From: Streptacidiphilus sp. P02-A3a
GTDB lineage: Bacteria; Actinomycetota; Actinomycetes; Streptomycetales; Streptomycetaceae
DNA: 64,000 nt
Direction: 5' to 3'
NCBI RefSeq assembly: GCF_014084105.1
Contig: NZ_CP048289.1
Span: 1,931,922-1,995,921 of the forward strand
Below are positions 7,949-17,701 of the stretch, piece after piece; position 1 is the first letter of the stretch, and each line of letters opens with the position of its first letter. The notes under the pieces were generated by a model. It saw only the letters and a program-made list of their open reading frames with translations, did no database searches and was not told where the DNA came from. The position numbers were made by a program, and so were the translations under genes.

Positions 7949-8533
7949 GTGAGCATCACCGTCGCCGCGATCACCTTCGGGATCATCTTCGTGGCCGAAC
8001 TGCCCGACAAGACCGCCCTGGCCAGCCTGGTGCTCGGCACCCGGTACCGGGCGAGCTACGTCTTCGCCGGGATCGCCGCCGCCTTCGCCGTCCATGTCGC
8101 CCTGGCCATCGCGGCCGGGAGCCTGCTGTCGCTGCTGCCGCACCGCTGGGTGGAGGGGGTGGTCGGCGCGCTGTTCCTGGCGGGCGCGCTGATGCTGCTG
8201 CTCCAGAAGGAGGAGGAAGAGGAGGAGGGCGCCGTCCGGGAGCCCTCCTCCAACGGCTTCTGGCGGGTCGCCGGGACCGGCTTCGTGATGGTGCTGATCG
8301 CCGAGTTCGGTGACCTGACCCAGATCGCCACCGCCAACCTGGCCGCCAAGTACTCCGATCCGCTGGCCGTCGGCCTGGGCGCCTGGCTGGCGCTGTGCGC
8401 GGTCGGCGGGCTGGCCGTGGTCGGCGGGCAGAAGCTGATGCAGTACGTGCCGCTGACCCTGATCACCCGGATCGCGGCGGTGGTGATGCTGGTGCTGGCG
8501 GGTGTCAGCATCGTCGCCGCGGTCACCGGCTGA
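7949..8533 (+). CDS. UPF0016/GDT1-family Mn2+ (Ca2+) transporter
   Basis: The 194-residue protein is a six-helix membrane protein with the two family signatures E-x-G/P-D-[KR]-[TS]: VAELPDKTALA near residue 20 and IAEFGDLTQIA near residue 115, each in one inverted-repeat half, separated by a Glu-rich cytoplasmic loop. Family members export Mn2+ (MneA/MntX type) or exchange Ca2+. GTG 7949 is chosen because the membrane domain starts there; an upstream in-frame start at 7850 would place a basic, non-conserved stretch within the riboswitch leader. The upstream yybP-ykoY element predicts induction by manganese, and the gene probably gives Mn2+ tolerance. Confidence 0.9.
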   Translation: MSITVAAITFGIIFVAELPDKTALASLVLGTRYRASYVFAGIAAAFAVHVALAIAAGSLLSLLPHRWVEGVVGALFLAGALMLLLQKEEEEEEGAVREPSSNGFWRVAGTGFVMVLIAEFGDLTQIATANLAAKYSDPLAVGLGAWLALCAVGGLAVVGGQKLMQYVPLTLITRIAAVVMLVLAGVSIVAAVTG

Positions 8534-8545
8534 CCGGCGCGGCGG

Positions 8546-9568
8546 TTACTGGCCGCCGTTCTGGATGGCCAGCTGCTGGGCCATCGCCGCCTGGGTGTAC
8601 GGCCCGTACACCCCGGTCGGGTCTCCTGCGCCGAAGGGGATGAACCACCGCTGGAACTTGGCGACGACCTTCTTGGTCTGCTCGCCGTAGACGCCGTCCA
8701 CGTTGAGCGTGGCGTCCAGGCCCCAGATGCTGTTCAGCTCCTGTTGCAGCGTGACCACGGCGGGTCCGCTGGAGCCCAGCGCGAGCGTGCCGGAGCTGCC
8801 GCCGCCGGTCGCCGACGGCGAGGCGGACGGCGACGGGGACGGCGGAGCGCTGGTGGCCGGGGCGCCGACGGAGCGGCTGGGCGTCGGCCGGGTGCTCACC
8901 TGGACCGGCGCCGCCGGTGCGCTGCCGCTCGGCGACGGCGAGTGCCGTACCACCGGCGCCAGGCGGGTGGCCGAGGCGGTCGGGGCGGCGGTGGCGGTGG
9001 CGGCGCTGCTCGGAACGGCGCTGGGGGCGGCCTGGGTCGGCAGCGGCGCGGTGACCCCGGGCTGCGGCAGGGCGACCTTCACCGGTCCGCCGCCCAGCAG
9101 CTGCGGTACCAGCGCGGCGGCCACGCCGACCGCGGCGATCACGGTGATGCCCGCGGCGATCAGCAGCGTGCTGCGGCTGCGTCCGGGCGCCCGTCGGCCC
9201 CGGCCGGTCCGCGGGCCCGCCGGCGGACGGGTGACCACCACGCTGCCGAGCGGCTCGGCCGAGCGCTGCGCCGGGAGGTACGCCGGGAGCACCGCGGTCT
9301 GCTGCGCCTGGGCCTGCGGCGCCGGTACCGGCTGCTGTGTCCGGGGCTGGCGGGACCCGTCCACGGGGTCGAGCAGCTCGGCGTCGACGATCTCGGCGTC
9401 GAACACCTGCTCGGGGTCGTCGCCGTCCGGGTGGAAGTAGGGGCGCACCAGTTCCGGGCCGCCGACCACCGGGATGACGGCGGTCTCCTCGTTGCTTCCG
9501 GACCAGCCGCAAGGGCAGCCTTCGGGAGCGAGTGCGTTGCCGCACCTGCCGCACAGCTGACCGGTCAT
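8546..9568 (-). CDS. Zinc-ribbon membrane protein with peptidoglycan-binding domain
   Basis: The protein (about 340 residues) begins MTGQLCGRCGNALAPEGCPCGW, a CxxC...CxC zinc ribbon on the cytoplasmic side. A Gln/Pro-rich linker, one membrane helix (TLLIAAGITVIAAVGVAAALV, about residue 140) and a long Ser/Pro/Ala-rich spacer follow. The last 80 residues (LALGSSGPAVVTLQQEL ... DGVYGEQTKKVVAKFQ ... TGVYGPYTQAAM) form a peptidoglycan-binding type 1 domain. It may link a cytoplasmic sensor to the wall. ATG 9568 has GTGGGGG upstream. It converges on the Mn2+ transporter gene with only 12 bp between stops. Confidence 0.8.
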   Translation of the reverse strand: MTGQLCGRCGNALAPEGCPCGWSGSNEETAVIPVVGGPELVRPYFHPDGDDPEQVFDAEIVDAELLDPVDGSRQPRTQQPVPAPQAQAQQTAVLPAYLPAQRSAEPLGSVVVTRPPAGPRTGRGRRAPGRSRSTLLIAAGITVIAAVGVAAALVPQLLGGGPVKVALPQPGVTAPLPTQAAPSAVPSSAATATAAPTASATRLAPVVRHSPSPSGSAPAAPVQVSTRPTPSRSVGAPATSAPPSPSPSASPSATGGGSSGTLALGSSGPAVVTLQQELNSIWGLDATLNVDGVYGEQTKKVVAKFQRWFIPFGAGDPTGVYGPYTQAAMAQQLAIQNGGQ

Positions 9569-9653
9569 GGTTGTCGCCCCCACATTGTTCGAACGGTGGA
9601 CGATTATGCAGGAAGATCGTCCGTTCGTGCAGGGGTGTCCGCTCGCGACGGGC

Positions 9654-11678
9654 TCACAGGGACATGACCCGGCCCGGCGCGTCCATCGAGTTGTCCGCCA
9701 GTTCCCGCAGCATGCGCAGCAGTTCGGCGTGCTGCTCCGGCGACCAGCCCTCCAACTTCTCGTTGAGCAGCGCGAGTCGGGCCGCGGTCAGCTGGGACAC
9801 CACCTGTTCGCCGGCCGGGGTGAGCGTGATCAGGCCGTCGGCGTCGCGCTGGATCCGGCCGCTGGCCACCATGGCGTCCAGCTTGGGGCGGATCTCGTCC
9901 GGCTTGATCTTGTTGCGGCGGCAGATCTCCTCCTCGGTGACCGGCCCCGCCTGGTGCAGCCGGAACAGCCCGTACGCCTGCGGGACGCTGATGTCGATGT
10001 CGGCCCGGTCGATGCAGCGGCCGTAGCGCTCCCAGATGTTCTCCCGGCTGGACAGCTTGGTGACCATCCGCTCGATCTCGTCCGCCGAGCTGCGGAAGGT
10101 CGGCAGTCCGGCCGCCTCGCCCGGCTCGGCCTGGCGGTTGGAGGTGCGCAGCGGCACCTCGCGCAGGAACAGCGACAGCACGAAGGCGATCACCGCGATC
10201 CCGGCGGCCACCAGGTACACGGTCTGCAGCGAGACCGCGTACAGGTGCAGGAACGGCTCGATCAGCGGGCGGTCCGCGGGCGGGGCCTTCTGCACGATGG
10301 TCGGGTCGGCCAGCACCTCCTTCACCGGGAACCGGGGCGAGAGGGTGCCGTTGGCCTGCGCGGTGGTGATCTTCGCGCTGAGCCGGTTGTTCAGCACGGT
10401 GCCGAAGATGGAGGCGCCGAACGCGCCGCCGATGGAGCGGAAGTAGGTGACCCCGGCGGTGGCGGTGCCCAGGTCGGCGAAGTCCGAGGAGTTCTGCACC
10501 GCGATGATCAGCACCTGCATCACCAGGCCCAGGCCGAGGCCGAGCACCAGCATGTACAGGCCCATGACGGTGGAGCTGGTCTTCTCGTCCACCTGGGCGA
10601 GCAGCACCAGCGAGACCGCGATCAGCGCGGTGCCGACGATCGGGTAGATCTTGTACTTGCCGGTCCGGCTGATCAGCTGCCCGGTGCCGATGGAGGTCAC
10701 CAGCACGCCCGCCATCAGCGGCAGCAGCCGCAGCCCGGAGGTGGTCGGCGAGTTGCCGTTGACCACCTGCATGTACAGCGGGATGTAGGAGAGCGCGCCG
10801 AACATGCACAGGCCGACCACGAAGCCCATCGCCGAGCAGATGCTGAAGACCTGGTTGCGGAACAGCCGCAGCGGCAGCACCGGCTCGTCCACCCGCCGCT
10901 CGACCAGGATGAACAGGGCGATCAGGATGACCGCGCCGATGCCGCAGCCCCAGATCTCCACCGAGTTCCAGCCCCAGGTGCTGCCGCCGAGGCTGGCGAT
11001 CAGCACCAGGCAGGTGGAGGCGGCGGCCAGCAGGGCGGTGCCCAGGTAGTCGATCTTCGGGCGCGTCTCCGGGTTCTTGGCCTGCAGCGCGACCAGGATC
11101 ACGGCCAGGGCGACGGCGCCGATCGGCAGGTTGACGTAGAACACCCAGTGCCAGCTGAGGTTGTCCACCAGGAAGCCGCCGAGCAGCGGGCCGACCACCG
11201 AGGAGACGCCGAAGACCGCGCCGATGACCCCCTGGTAGCGGCCCCGGTCGCGCGGCGGCACCACGTCCGCGATCACGGCCATCGCCAGCACCATCAGACC
11301 GCCGCCGCCGAGGCCCTGGAGGGCCCGGAAGATGATCAGCTGGAGCATGTTCTGCGAGATGCCGCAGAGCGCCGAGCCCAGCAGGAAGATCAGGATGCAG
11401 ACCACGAACACGTACTTGCGGCCGAACAGGTCGCCGAGCTTGCCCCACAGCGGCGTGGTCGCGGTGGCGGCCAGCAGGTAGGCGGTGACCACCCAGGAGA
11501 GGTGGTTGGCGCCGCCGAGGTCGCCGACGATGGTCGGCAGCGCGGTGGAGACGATGGTCTGGTCGAGCGCGGCCAGGAACATCCCCAGCATCACGCCGAG
11601 GAAGACCAGCTTGACCTTGCCCTGGTCCTCCTCGATCGGTGCCCTGTCCGCTGTTGCCGCCGCCTGCTGCTGGGCCAT
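9654..11678 (-). CDS. DHA2-family MFS drug exporter fused to a winged-helix domain
   Basis: Residues 1-540 are a 14-helix MFS exporter: LDQTIVSTALPTIVGDLGG (motif D1), WGKLGDLFGRK (motif A) and later GAVFGVSSVVGPLLGGFLVD (motif C) mark the DHA2/EmrB-QacA group. After the last helix about 130 residues form a soluble winged-helix part (VTEEEICRRNKIKPDEIRPKLDAMVASGRIQRD, then LITLTPAGEQVVSQL), MarR-like, ending near the C-terminus. A drug exporter carrying a DNA-binding-like tail is unusual but seen in some actinomycetes. ATG 11678 has GGAGGGG upstream. Likely substrates are hydrophobic antibiotics (family inference). Confidence 0.85.
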   Translation of the reverse strand: MAQQQAAATADRAPIEEDQGKVKLVFLGVMLGMFLAALDQTIVSTALPTIVGDLGGANHLSWVVTAYLLAATATTPLWGKLGDLFGRKYVFVVCILIFLLGSALCGISQNMLQLIIFRALQGLGGGGLMVLAMAVIADVVPPRDRGRYQGVIGAVFGVSSVVGPLLGGFLVDNLSWHWVFYVNLPIGAVALAVILVALQAKNPETRPKIDYLGTALLAAASTCLVLIASLGGSTWGWNSVEIWGCGIGAVILIALFILVERRVDEPVLPLRLFRNQVFSICSAMGFVVGLCMFGALSYIPLYMQVVNGNSPTTSGLRLLPLMAGVLVTSIGTGQLISRTGKYKIYPIVGTALIAVSLVLLAQVDEKTSSTVMGLYMLVLGLGLGLVMQVLIIAVQNSSDFADLGTATAGVTYFRSIGGAFGASIFGTVLNNRLSAKITTAQANGTLSPRFPVKEVLADPTIVQKAPPADRPLIEPFLHLYAVSLQTVYLVAAGIAVIAFVLSLFLREVPLRTSNRQAEPGEAAGLPTFRSSADEIERMVTKLSSRENIWERYGRCIDRADIDISVPQAYGLFRLHQAGPVTEEEICRRNKIKPDEIRPKLDAMVASGRIQRDADGLITLTPAGEQVVSQLTAARLALLNEKLEGWSPEQHAELLRMLRELADNSMDAPGRVMSL

Positions 11679-11824
11679 CGACCCCTCCGAGTGCCTGGTG
11701 GACTGGACCCCAGCGTTTCAGCGGCGGTTGCGGACTGCCCGCCGGAGCGTCCGAACGGGCTAGAGCCGGTCTTTCGGATCACGTCGGATAGCGGGCGGCG
11801 GTCGGACGCGGCTCGGGCGGGGGC

Positions 11825-13057
11825 TCAGACGTACTCGACCGGCAGCTCCTTGATGCCGTTCAGCCAGGCGGAGCGCAGCCGCCGGGGCTCGCCCGCGAGC
11901 CGGATGCCGGGGACGGCGTCGGCGATGGCGTTGAAGACCAGGTCCAGCTCCAGCCGGGCGAGGTTGGCGCCGAGGCAGAAGTGCGGTCCGCCGCCGCCGA
12001 AGCCGAGGTGCGGGTTGGGGTCGCGGAGGATGTCGAACTCCTCGGGCCGGTCGAACACCGTGGGGTCGTTGTTGGCGGAGCTGTAGAAGATGCCGACCCG
12101 CTGCCCCTCGCGGATCCTCGCGCCGCCCAGTTCGACGTCCCGGGTGGCGGTGCGCTGGAAGGACATCACCGGGGTGGCCCAGCGGACGATCTCGTCGGCG
12201 GCGGTGGCCGGGCGGCGCTCCCGGTAGAGCCGCCACTGCTCGGGGCGGGTGAGCAGGGCGTGGATGCCGTGGCTGGTGGCGTTGCGGGTGGTCTCGTTCC
12301 CGGCGACGGCGAGCAGCAGCACGAAGAAGCCGAACTCGTCCGAGCCGAGGTTGCCCTGCCCCTCGGCGCCGACCAGCTGGGTGACGATGTCGTGCGCCGG
12401 ACAGCGCTTGCGCTCCTCGGCGATGCCCATGGCGTACATCATCAGTTCCATCGCGGACTCGGTTCCGGCCTGCGGGGTGACCGAGAGCTCGGGGTCGTCG
12501 TAGGAGACCATCCGGTTGGTCCACTCGAAGATCCGGGCGCGGTCCTGCTGCGGTACCCCGATCAGCTCGGCGATCGCCTGGAGCGGCAGCTCGCAGGCGA
12601 TGTCGCGGACGAAGTCACCGCTGCCGCGCTCCCGGGCCTCGGCGACGATGTGCTCGGCGCGGTCGCGCAGGGCGCCCTTGAGCGCGTTGACGGCGCGCGG
12701 GGTGAAGCCGCGCTGGACGATCTGCCGCAGCCGGGTGTGCTCGGGCGGGTCCATGTTGAGCATCATCACCCGCTGCCCGTCGATACCGGCGCGGTCGATG
12801 TCGGGGTGGAAGCGGATGATCGCGGTGTTGGCGGCGGAGGAGAAGGTCTCCGGGTGGACCGACACCTCCTTCACGTCGGCGTGCCGGGTCACCGCCCAGT
12901 AGCCGCCGTCGTCGAAGCCGGTGGTGCCCGGGCGCTGGGGTATCCAGCGCACCGGTTCGGTCCGGCGCAGCGCGGCGAACTCGGGGAGCGGGACCCGGGC
13001 CTGGTTGACGTCCGGATCGGTGAAGTCGAAGCCTTCGGGCAGCGCGGGGCAGGTCAT
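11825..13057 (-). CDS. cyp125: Cytochrome P450, CYP125-like steroid C26-monooxygenase
   Basis: The 410-residue P450 has the I-helix AGNETTRNATSHG, an ExxR (E...R in the K helix region DEIVRWATPV) and the haem loop FGGGGPHFCLGANLAR. Large stretches agree with mycobacterial CYP125: GFDFTDP near the start, MLNMDPPEHTRLRQIVQRGFTPRAV, GSGDFVRDIACELPLQAIAELIGVPQ, DEFGFFVLLLAVAGNETTRN and LRSAWLNGIKE near the end. CYP125 oxidises the terminal side-chain carbon of cholesterol/cholestenone. ATG 13057 is chosen because GGAGG lies five bases upstream; an in-frame start at 13126 would run into the operators. It is divergent from a FadA5-like thiolase, the same arrangement as Rv3545c/Rv3546 in Mycobacterium tuberculosis. 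Confidence 0.88.
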   Translation of the reverse strand: MTCPALPEGFDFTDPDVNQARVPLPEFAALRRTEPVRWIPQRPGTTGFDDGGYWAVTRHADVKEVSVHPETFSSAANTAIIRFHPDIDRAGIDGQRVMMLNMDPPEHTRLRQIVQRGFTPRAVNALKGALRDRAEHIVAEARERGSGDFVRDIACELPLQAIAELIGVPQQDRARIFEWTNRMVSYDDPELSVTPQAGTESAMELMMYAMGIAEERKRCPAHDIVTQLVGAEGQGNLGSDEFGFFVLLLAVAGNETTRNATSHGIHALLTRPEQWRLYRERRPATAADEIVRWATPVMSFQRTATRDVELGGARIREGQRVGIFYSSANNDPTVFDRPEEFDILRDPNPHLGFGGGGPHFCLGANLARLELDLVFNAIADAVPGIRLAGEPRRLRSAWLNGIKELPVEYV

Positions 13058-13095
13058 CGGGGCCTCCGGGGTGACCTCCGGTTTGGCTGACGCTG

Positions 13096-13116
13096 TGTCA
13101 GATGTTCCGTCCGACA
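13096..13116. promoter_or_regulatory. 21-bp operator of second class (cyp125 promoter)
   Basis: Arms TGTCAGA and TCCGACA (6 of 7 complementary) flank a TGTTCCG centre. The 7-7-7 layout and the TGnnnCG centre are the same as in the elements at 29964-29984 and 38028-38048. It lies 39 bp upstream of the P450 ATG. The regulator is unknown. Confidence 0.55.
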
Positions 13117-13118
13117 GT

Positions 13119-13132
13119 AGTAACACGTTCTA
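13119..13132. promoter_or_regulatory. KstR-type box, cyp125 side
   Basis: AGTAACACGTTCTA agrees with the KstR consensus TnnAACnnGTTnnA at all informative positions except the first T. It lies just upstream of the P450 gene and next to the second-class operator. Confidence 0.65.
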
Positions 13133-13189
13133 GTCGGTGCAAGAGCCTTGCGCCGGTGTGCGCGCAGCGAATACAAAGGCACTGAGAAG

Positions 13190-13209
13190 TAGAACGTGTA
13201 TCAGTTCTC
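13190..13209. promoter_or_regulatory. KstR-type box / TAGAAC-n-GTTCT repeat, thiolase side
   Basis: TAGAACGTGTATCA (13190-13203) matches TnnAACnnGTTnnA except one position. The longer stretch reads TAGAAC, then GTAT, then CAGTTCTC, resembling the 8-4-8 palindrome at 22515-22534. It lies about 32 bp upstream of the thiolase ATG. Confidence 0.6.
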
Positions 13210-13213
13210 TTGA

Positions 13214-14410
<1,197 letters not shown>

Positions 14411-14436
14411 GGCCCGCGGCGGCCGCGGGGCCGGTC

Positions 14437-15093
14437 TCAGTCGGCCTGGACCGGGCGGATCAGCGACTCACTGCCGAGCGGCACGAAACCGGCCGCCAGG
14501 AACGCCCGCAGCGAGCGGGCGTTGCCCGGCGAGACGGCCGCGAACAGCGGCTCCCCCTCGGGGACCAGGGTGAGCGCGTCCACCAGCAGTGACCGGCCAA
14601 GACCGGCGCCGGGGCGCTCCAGCTCGACACTGAGCTCGCGGCGTCCGGCCAGTCCCTCGGCGAGCGTCACGAAGCCCCGCTCGTCGCCGAACACCTGTAC
14701 CTGGGTCCGGACTTGGCGCGCGTAGCGGACCCGGTGGGTCTGCTCCGCATCCTGACGCCGCGTCAATTTCGGTGACCCGCCGCTGCCCCGGGCCATCAGC
14801 ATGACGTCGACCTCGCCGATCACGTGGTCCGCCCCGGCCAGCAGCAGCAGGAAGTCCGGGGCCATCGAGCCGCCGAAGCCGTTCGGCCGGTGGGCGCGGA
14901 CCTCGGCCTCCGGGAGGTCGGTGGCCACCACCGCGTGGCCGGTGAACGCGACCGAGCAGGACAGCCCCCGGCCGAGCCCGGGCAGCACCGTGACCGCGCC
15001 GTCCACCGGCGGGAACCGGCCGTCCGCCGCGTCGAGCAGCACCCGCAGCAGCGGATGCGGGCGGTTCGCCGCCGTCGCGGCTGTGCTTGTCAT
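14437..15093 (-). CDS. GNAT-like acetyltransferase domain protein
   Basis: The 218-residue protein has no clear match over its first 120 residues. The C-terminal 70 residues (GRSLLVDALTLVPEGEPLFAAVSPGNARSLRAFLAAGFVPLGSESL) show the N-x-x-S-x-R/x-x-x-x-GF ending typical of GNAT acetyltransferases. Substrate unknown. An alternative ATG at 15102 is three codons upstream; neither start has a good ribosome binding site. The gene converges on the thiolase gene and lies 33 bp after the ECF substrate-binding gene on the opposite side, so it could be the last gene of that operon. Confidence 0.6.
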   Translation of the reverse strand: MTSTAATAANRPHPLLRVLLDAADGRFPPVDGAVTVLPGLGRGLSCSVAFTGHAVVATDLPEAEVRAHRPNGFGGSMAPDFLLLLAGADHVIGEVDVMLMARGSGGSPKLTRRQDAEQTHRVRYARQVRTQVQVFGDERGFVTLAEGLAGRRELSVELERPGAGLGRSLLVDALTLVPEGEPLFAAVSPGNARSLRAFLAAGFVPLGSESLIRPVQAD

Positions 15094-15134
15094 ACCGATC
15101 ATCGTAGGTAGCCGCGCCCGCGGCCATCAAACGG

Positions 15135-16055
15135 TCAGCCGCCGGGCTCCGGGGGCGCGGCCGGCGCGGCCGGTTCAGTCGGGGGGACGAACGCGATCGG
15201 GGCGTCGAAGGCGGCCCGGCGGGAGGCCCGGCGCAGCGCGTGCAGCAGCGGGCGGCCCAGGCTGAGGCAGAGCACGGCGGTCAGCGTGCTCCGGGTGATG
15301 TTCCAGGCCATGCCGGTGGTCAGGTGGTACGTGAGGAAGCGGAGCAGGTTGGTCCGCAGCGAGCCGCCGGGGACGAAGGAGATGCCGCTGCCCAGGCCCG
15401 CGATGTAGGGCCAGCCCTGGAGGTCCATCACCAGCGCGTACAGCTCGGCCGAGAGCGCGCCGTAGACCGCCAGCAGCCACAGCTCGCGGCGTCCGCGCAG
15501 GGTGCCGGGGCCCGGGAGCAGCCCGGCGCCGAGGCAGACCCAGCCCATGGCCAGCATCTGGAACGGCAGCCACGGGCCGACCCCGCCGGTGAGCAGGGCG
15601 GAGGCGAACATCGAGACGTTGCCGAGGACGAAGCCGAAGCCGGGCCCGAGTACCCGCCCGGACAGCACCATCAGGAAGAACTGCGGTTCGAGACCGGCGG
15701 TGCCCGCGCCCAGCGGTCGCAGCGCCGCCCCGGCGGCGGCCAGCACCCCGAGCAGCGCGACCGACTTCGCCTCCAGACCGGCCTGGCCGCCGCTGGTCAC
15801 CCGGCCCTCGCTGAGCTGCGCCACCACCACCGCCAGCAGCAGCGGCAGCAGGCCCGCGAACAGCCACGGGGCGTCGCCGGAGTGGGCCAGGCCGGAGCCG
15901 GGCGCGGCCAGCAGCGGCCAGCCGAAGGCGACCACCCCGATCACGGCGGTGAGCAGCAGCAGGGCGGTGGAGCGGCGGCCCACCGGGACCGGCCGGGCCA
16001 GGTCGGCGCCGGTGGTCGACCGGGCCCCGGCGGTGATCCGGGCGCTGGCGGTCAT
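15135..16055 (-). CDS. ECF transporter S component
   Basis: The 306-residue membrane protein has about seven to eight helices. The middle (LEPQFFLMVLSGRVLGPGFGFVLGNVSMFASALLTGGVGPWLPFQMLAMGW) has the shape of ECF S components (ECF_trnsprt family), which bind the vitamin or metal cofactor in the membrane. Its ATG overlaps the stop of the fused ATPase gene by 4 bp (ATGA), so the two are translationally coupled. The substrate is unknown; cobalamin or a precursor is a candidate because the operon encodes secreted toroid proteins that resemble transcobalamin-type binders. Confidence 0.82.
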   Translation of the reverse strand: MTASARITAGARSTTGADLARPVPVGRRSTALLLLTAVIGVVAFGWPLLAAPGSGLAHSGDAPWLFAGLLPLLLAVVVAQLSEGRVTSGGQAGLEAKSVALLGVLAAAGAALRPLGAGTAGLEPQFFLMVLSGRVLGPGFGFVLGNVSMFASALLTGGVGPWLPFQMLAMGWVCLGAGLLPGPGTLRGRRELWLLAVYGALSAELYALVMDLQGWPYIAGLGSGISFVPGGSLRTNLLRFLTYHLTTGMAWNITRSTLTAVLCLSLGRPLLHALRRASRRAAFDAPIAFVPPTEPAAPAAPPEPGG

Positions 16056-17701
16056 CGGAGCTCCTCCCGCAGCGCCGCGGTGACCTGGCGGACCGTCAGC
16101 CAGGGCTCCGGGCTCAGTATCTTGGCCACCTGCGGGGCGAACGCCGGTGAGGAGAGCACGACTTCGGCGGTGGGCCCGTCGGCGACCAGCTCGCCCTCGG
16201 CGATGATCACCGTTCGGTGTGCCAACTCGGCTGCCAGTTCCACGTCATGAGTAGCCATCAGAATCGCGTGTCGCTGTTCGGCCAACTCCCGCAGGATGTC
16301 AACCAGTCGGGCCTTGGCGGCGTAGTCCAGGCCCCGGGTGGGCTCGTCCAGCAGGATCAGCGCCGGGCGGGCGGTGAGGATCACCGCCAGCGCCAGGGTG
16401 AGCCGTTGGCCCTCGGACAGGTCGCGCGGGTGGACGCCGTCGGCTATGCCCGGCAGCAGCCGCTCCACCAGCGCCCGGCAACTGCCCGGCGCCGAGCCGG
16501 TGTCGCGGTCGGCCGCCGCGCACTCGGCGCTGACGCTGTCGCAGTACAGCAGGTCGCGCGGCTCCTGCGGGACCAGGCCGACGTGCGGCAGCAGGGCGAC
16601 CGGCTTCACCCGGTGCGGGGTCAGCCCACCTACCTCGATCCGGCCGCTGCCGGGCGCGTGCAGCCCGACCAGCGAGCCGAGCAGGGTGGACTTGCCGGAG
16701 CCGTTGCGGCCCATCAGCGCGGTGATCTCGCCCGGGTGCAACCGCAGGTCCACCCGGCGCAGCGCCTCGACGGCGTCCCGGCGCACGCCGAGCCCGCTGA
16801 CCGTGGCCACCGGCTGCGTCCCGGGCCGCCGTGCCGCCGGGGTCGCGGTTTCGGCTCCGGCCCGTGCCTCGGCGCGGGCCGCGGCCTCGGCGAGCCGGGT
16901 GCGCAGCGGGGCGGCCCGGCGGCGGGCGTCGCGGACCGACAGCGGCAGCGGGGACCAGCCCGCCACCAGGCCCAGCGCCACCACCGGCGGATGCACCGGG
17001 GAGGCCGCCATCACCTCGGCGGGCGCGCCGCAGACCGGGGCCCGGCCGCCGCCGGGCAGCAGGATGACCTGGTCGGCGTACTGCACCACCCGCTCCAGCC
17101 GGTGCTCCGCCAGCAGCACGGTGGTGCCGAGGTCGTGCACCAGCCGTTGCAGGACCGCCAGCACCTCCTCGGCCGCGCCCGGGTCCAGCGCGGAGGTGGG
17201 CTCGTCCAGCACCAGCACCTTGGGATGCACGGTCAGTACCGAGCCGATGGCGACCCGCTGCTGCTGCCCGCCGGAGAGCGTGGACAGCGGCCGGTCCCGC
17301 AGTTCGGCGAGGCCGAGCAGGTCCAGCGTCTCCTCGACCCGGCGCCGCATCACGTCCGCGGCCAGGCCCAGCGACTCCATGCCGTAGGCGAGTTCGTCCT
17401 CGACGGTGTCGGTGACGAAGTGCGCCTGCGGGTCCTGCCCGACGGTGCCGACCACGTCGGCCAGGTCGCGCGGACGGTGGCTGCGGGTGTCGCGTCCGGC
17501 GACGGTGACCCGGCCGTGCAGCACCCCGCCGGTGAAGTGCGGCACCAGTCCGCTGACCGCGCCGAGCAGGGTGGACTTGCCCGCGCCGGAGGGCCCCACC
17601 AGCAGGCAGAGCTCGCCCTCGGGCACGGTGAGGTCGACCCCGCTGAGGGCCGGAGCGGGGGCGTCCGGGTAGCTGACGGAGACCTGTTCGAAGGTGATCA
17701 T
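16052..17701 (-). CDS. ECF transporter fused double ATPase (A1-A2)
   Basis: The 549-residue protein has two ABC domains. Domain 1 has Walker A GPSGAGKS at about residues 36-43, signature LSGGQQQR and Walker B VLVLDEPTSALD. Domain 2 has GRNGSGKS, LSEGQRLTLAL and LILLDEPTRGLDY. A low-complexity Ala/Arg-rich linker joins them. Fused A components power energy-coupling-factor importers together with a T component and an S component, both adjacent here. The ATG at 17701 overlaps the stop of the T component by 4 bp, and the stop overlaps the start of the S component by 4 bp. Confidence 0.9.
   Translation of the reverse strand: MITFEQVSVSYPDAPAPALSGVDLTVPEGELCLLVGPSGAGKSTLLGAVSGLVPHFTGGVLHGRVTVAGRDTRSHRPRDLADVVGTVGQDPQAHFVTDTVEDELAYGMESLGLAADVMRRRVEETLDLLGLAELRDRPLSTLSGGQQQRVAIGSVLTVHPKVLVLDEPTSALDPGAAEEVLAVLQRLVHDLGTTVLLAEHRLERVVQYADQVILLPGGGRAPVCGAPAEVMAASPVHPPVVALGLVAGWSPLPLSVRDARRRAAPLRTRLAEAAARAEARAGAETATPAARRPGTQPVATVSGLGVRRDAVEALRRVDLRLHPGEITALMGRNGSGKSTLLGSLVGLHAPGSGRIEVGGLTPHRVKPVALLPHVGLVPQEPRDLLYCDSVSAECAAADRDTGSAPGSCRALVERLLPGIADGVHPRDLSEGQRLTLALAVILTARPALILLDEPTRGLDYAAKARLVDILRELAEQRHAILMATHDVELAAELAHRTVIIAEGELVADGPTAEVVLSSPAFAPQVAKILSPEPWLTVRQVTAALREELR

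Noticed and set aside
9567..12086. Long + strand frame opposite the MFS exporter and P450 (839 codons)
   Set aside because: Its composition (Asp/His/Gln/Arg-rich, no motif) is that of an antisense frame, and both real genes on the minus strand have clear motifs.
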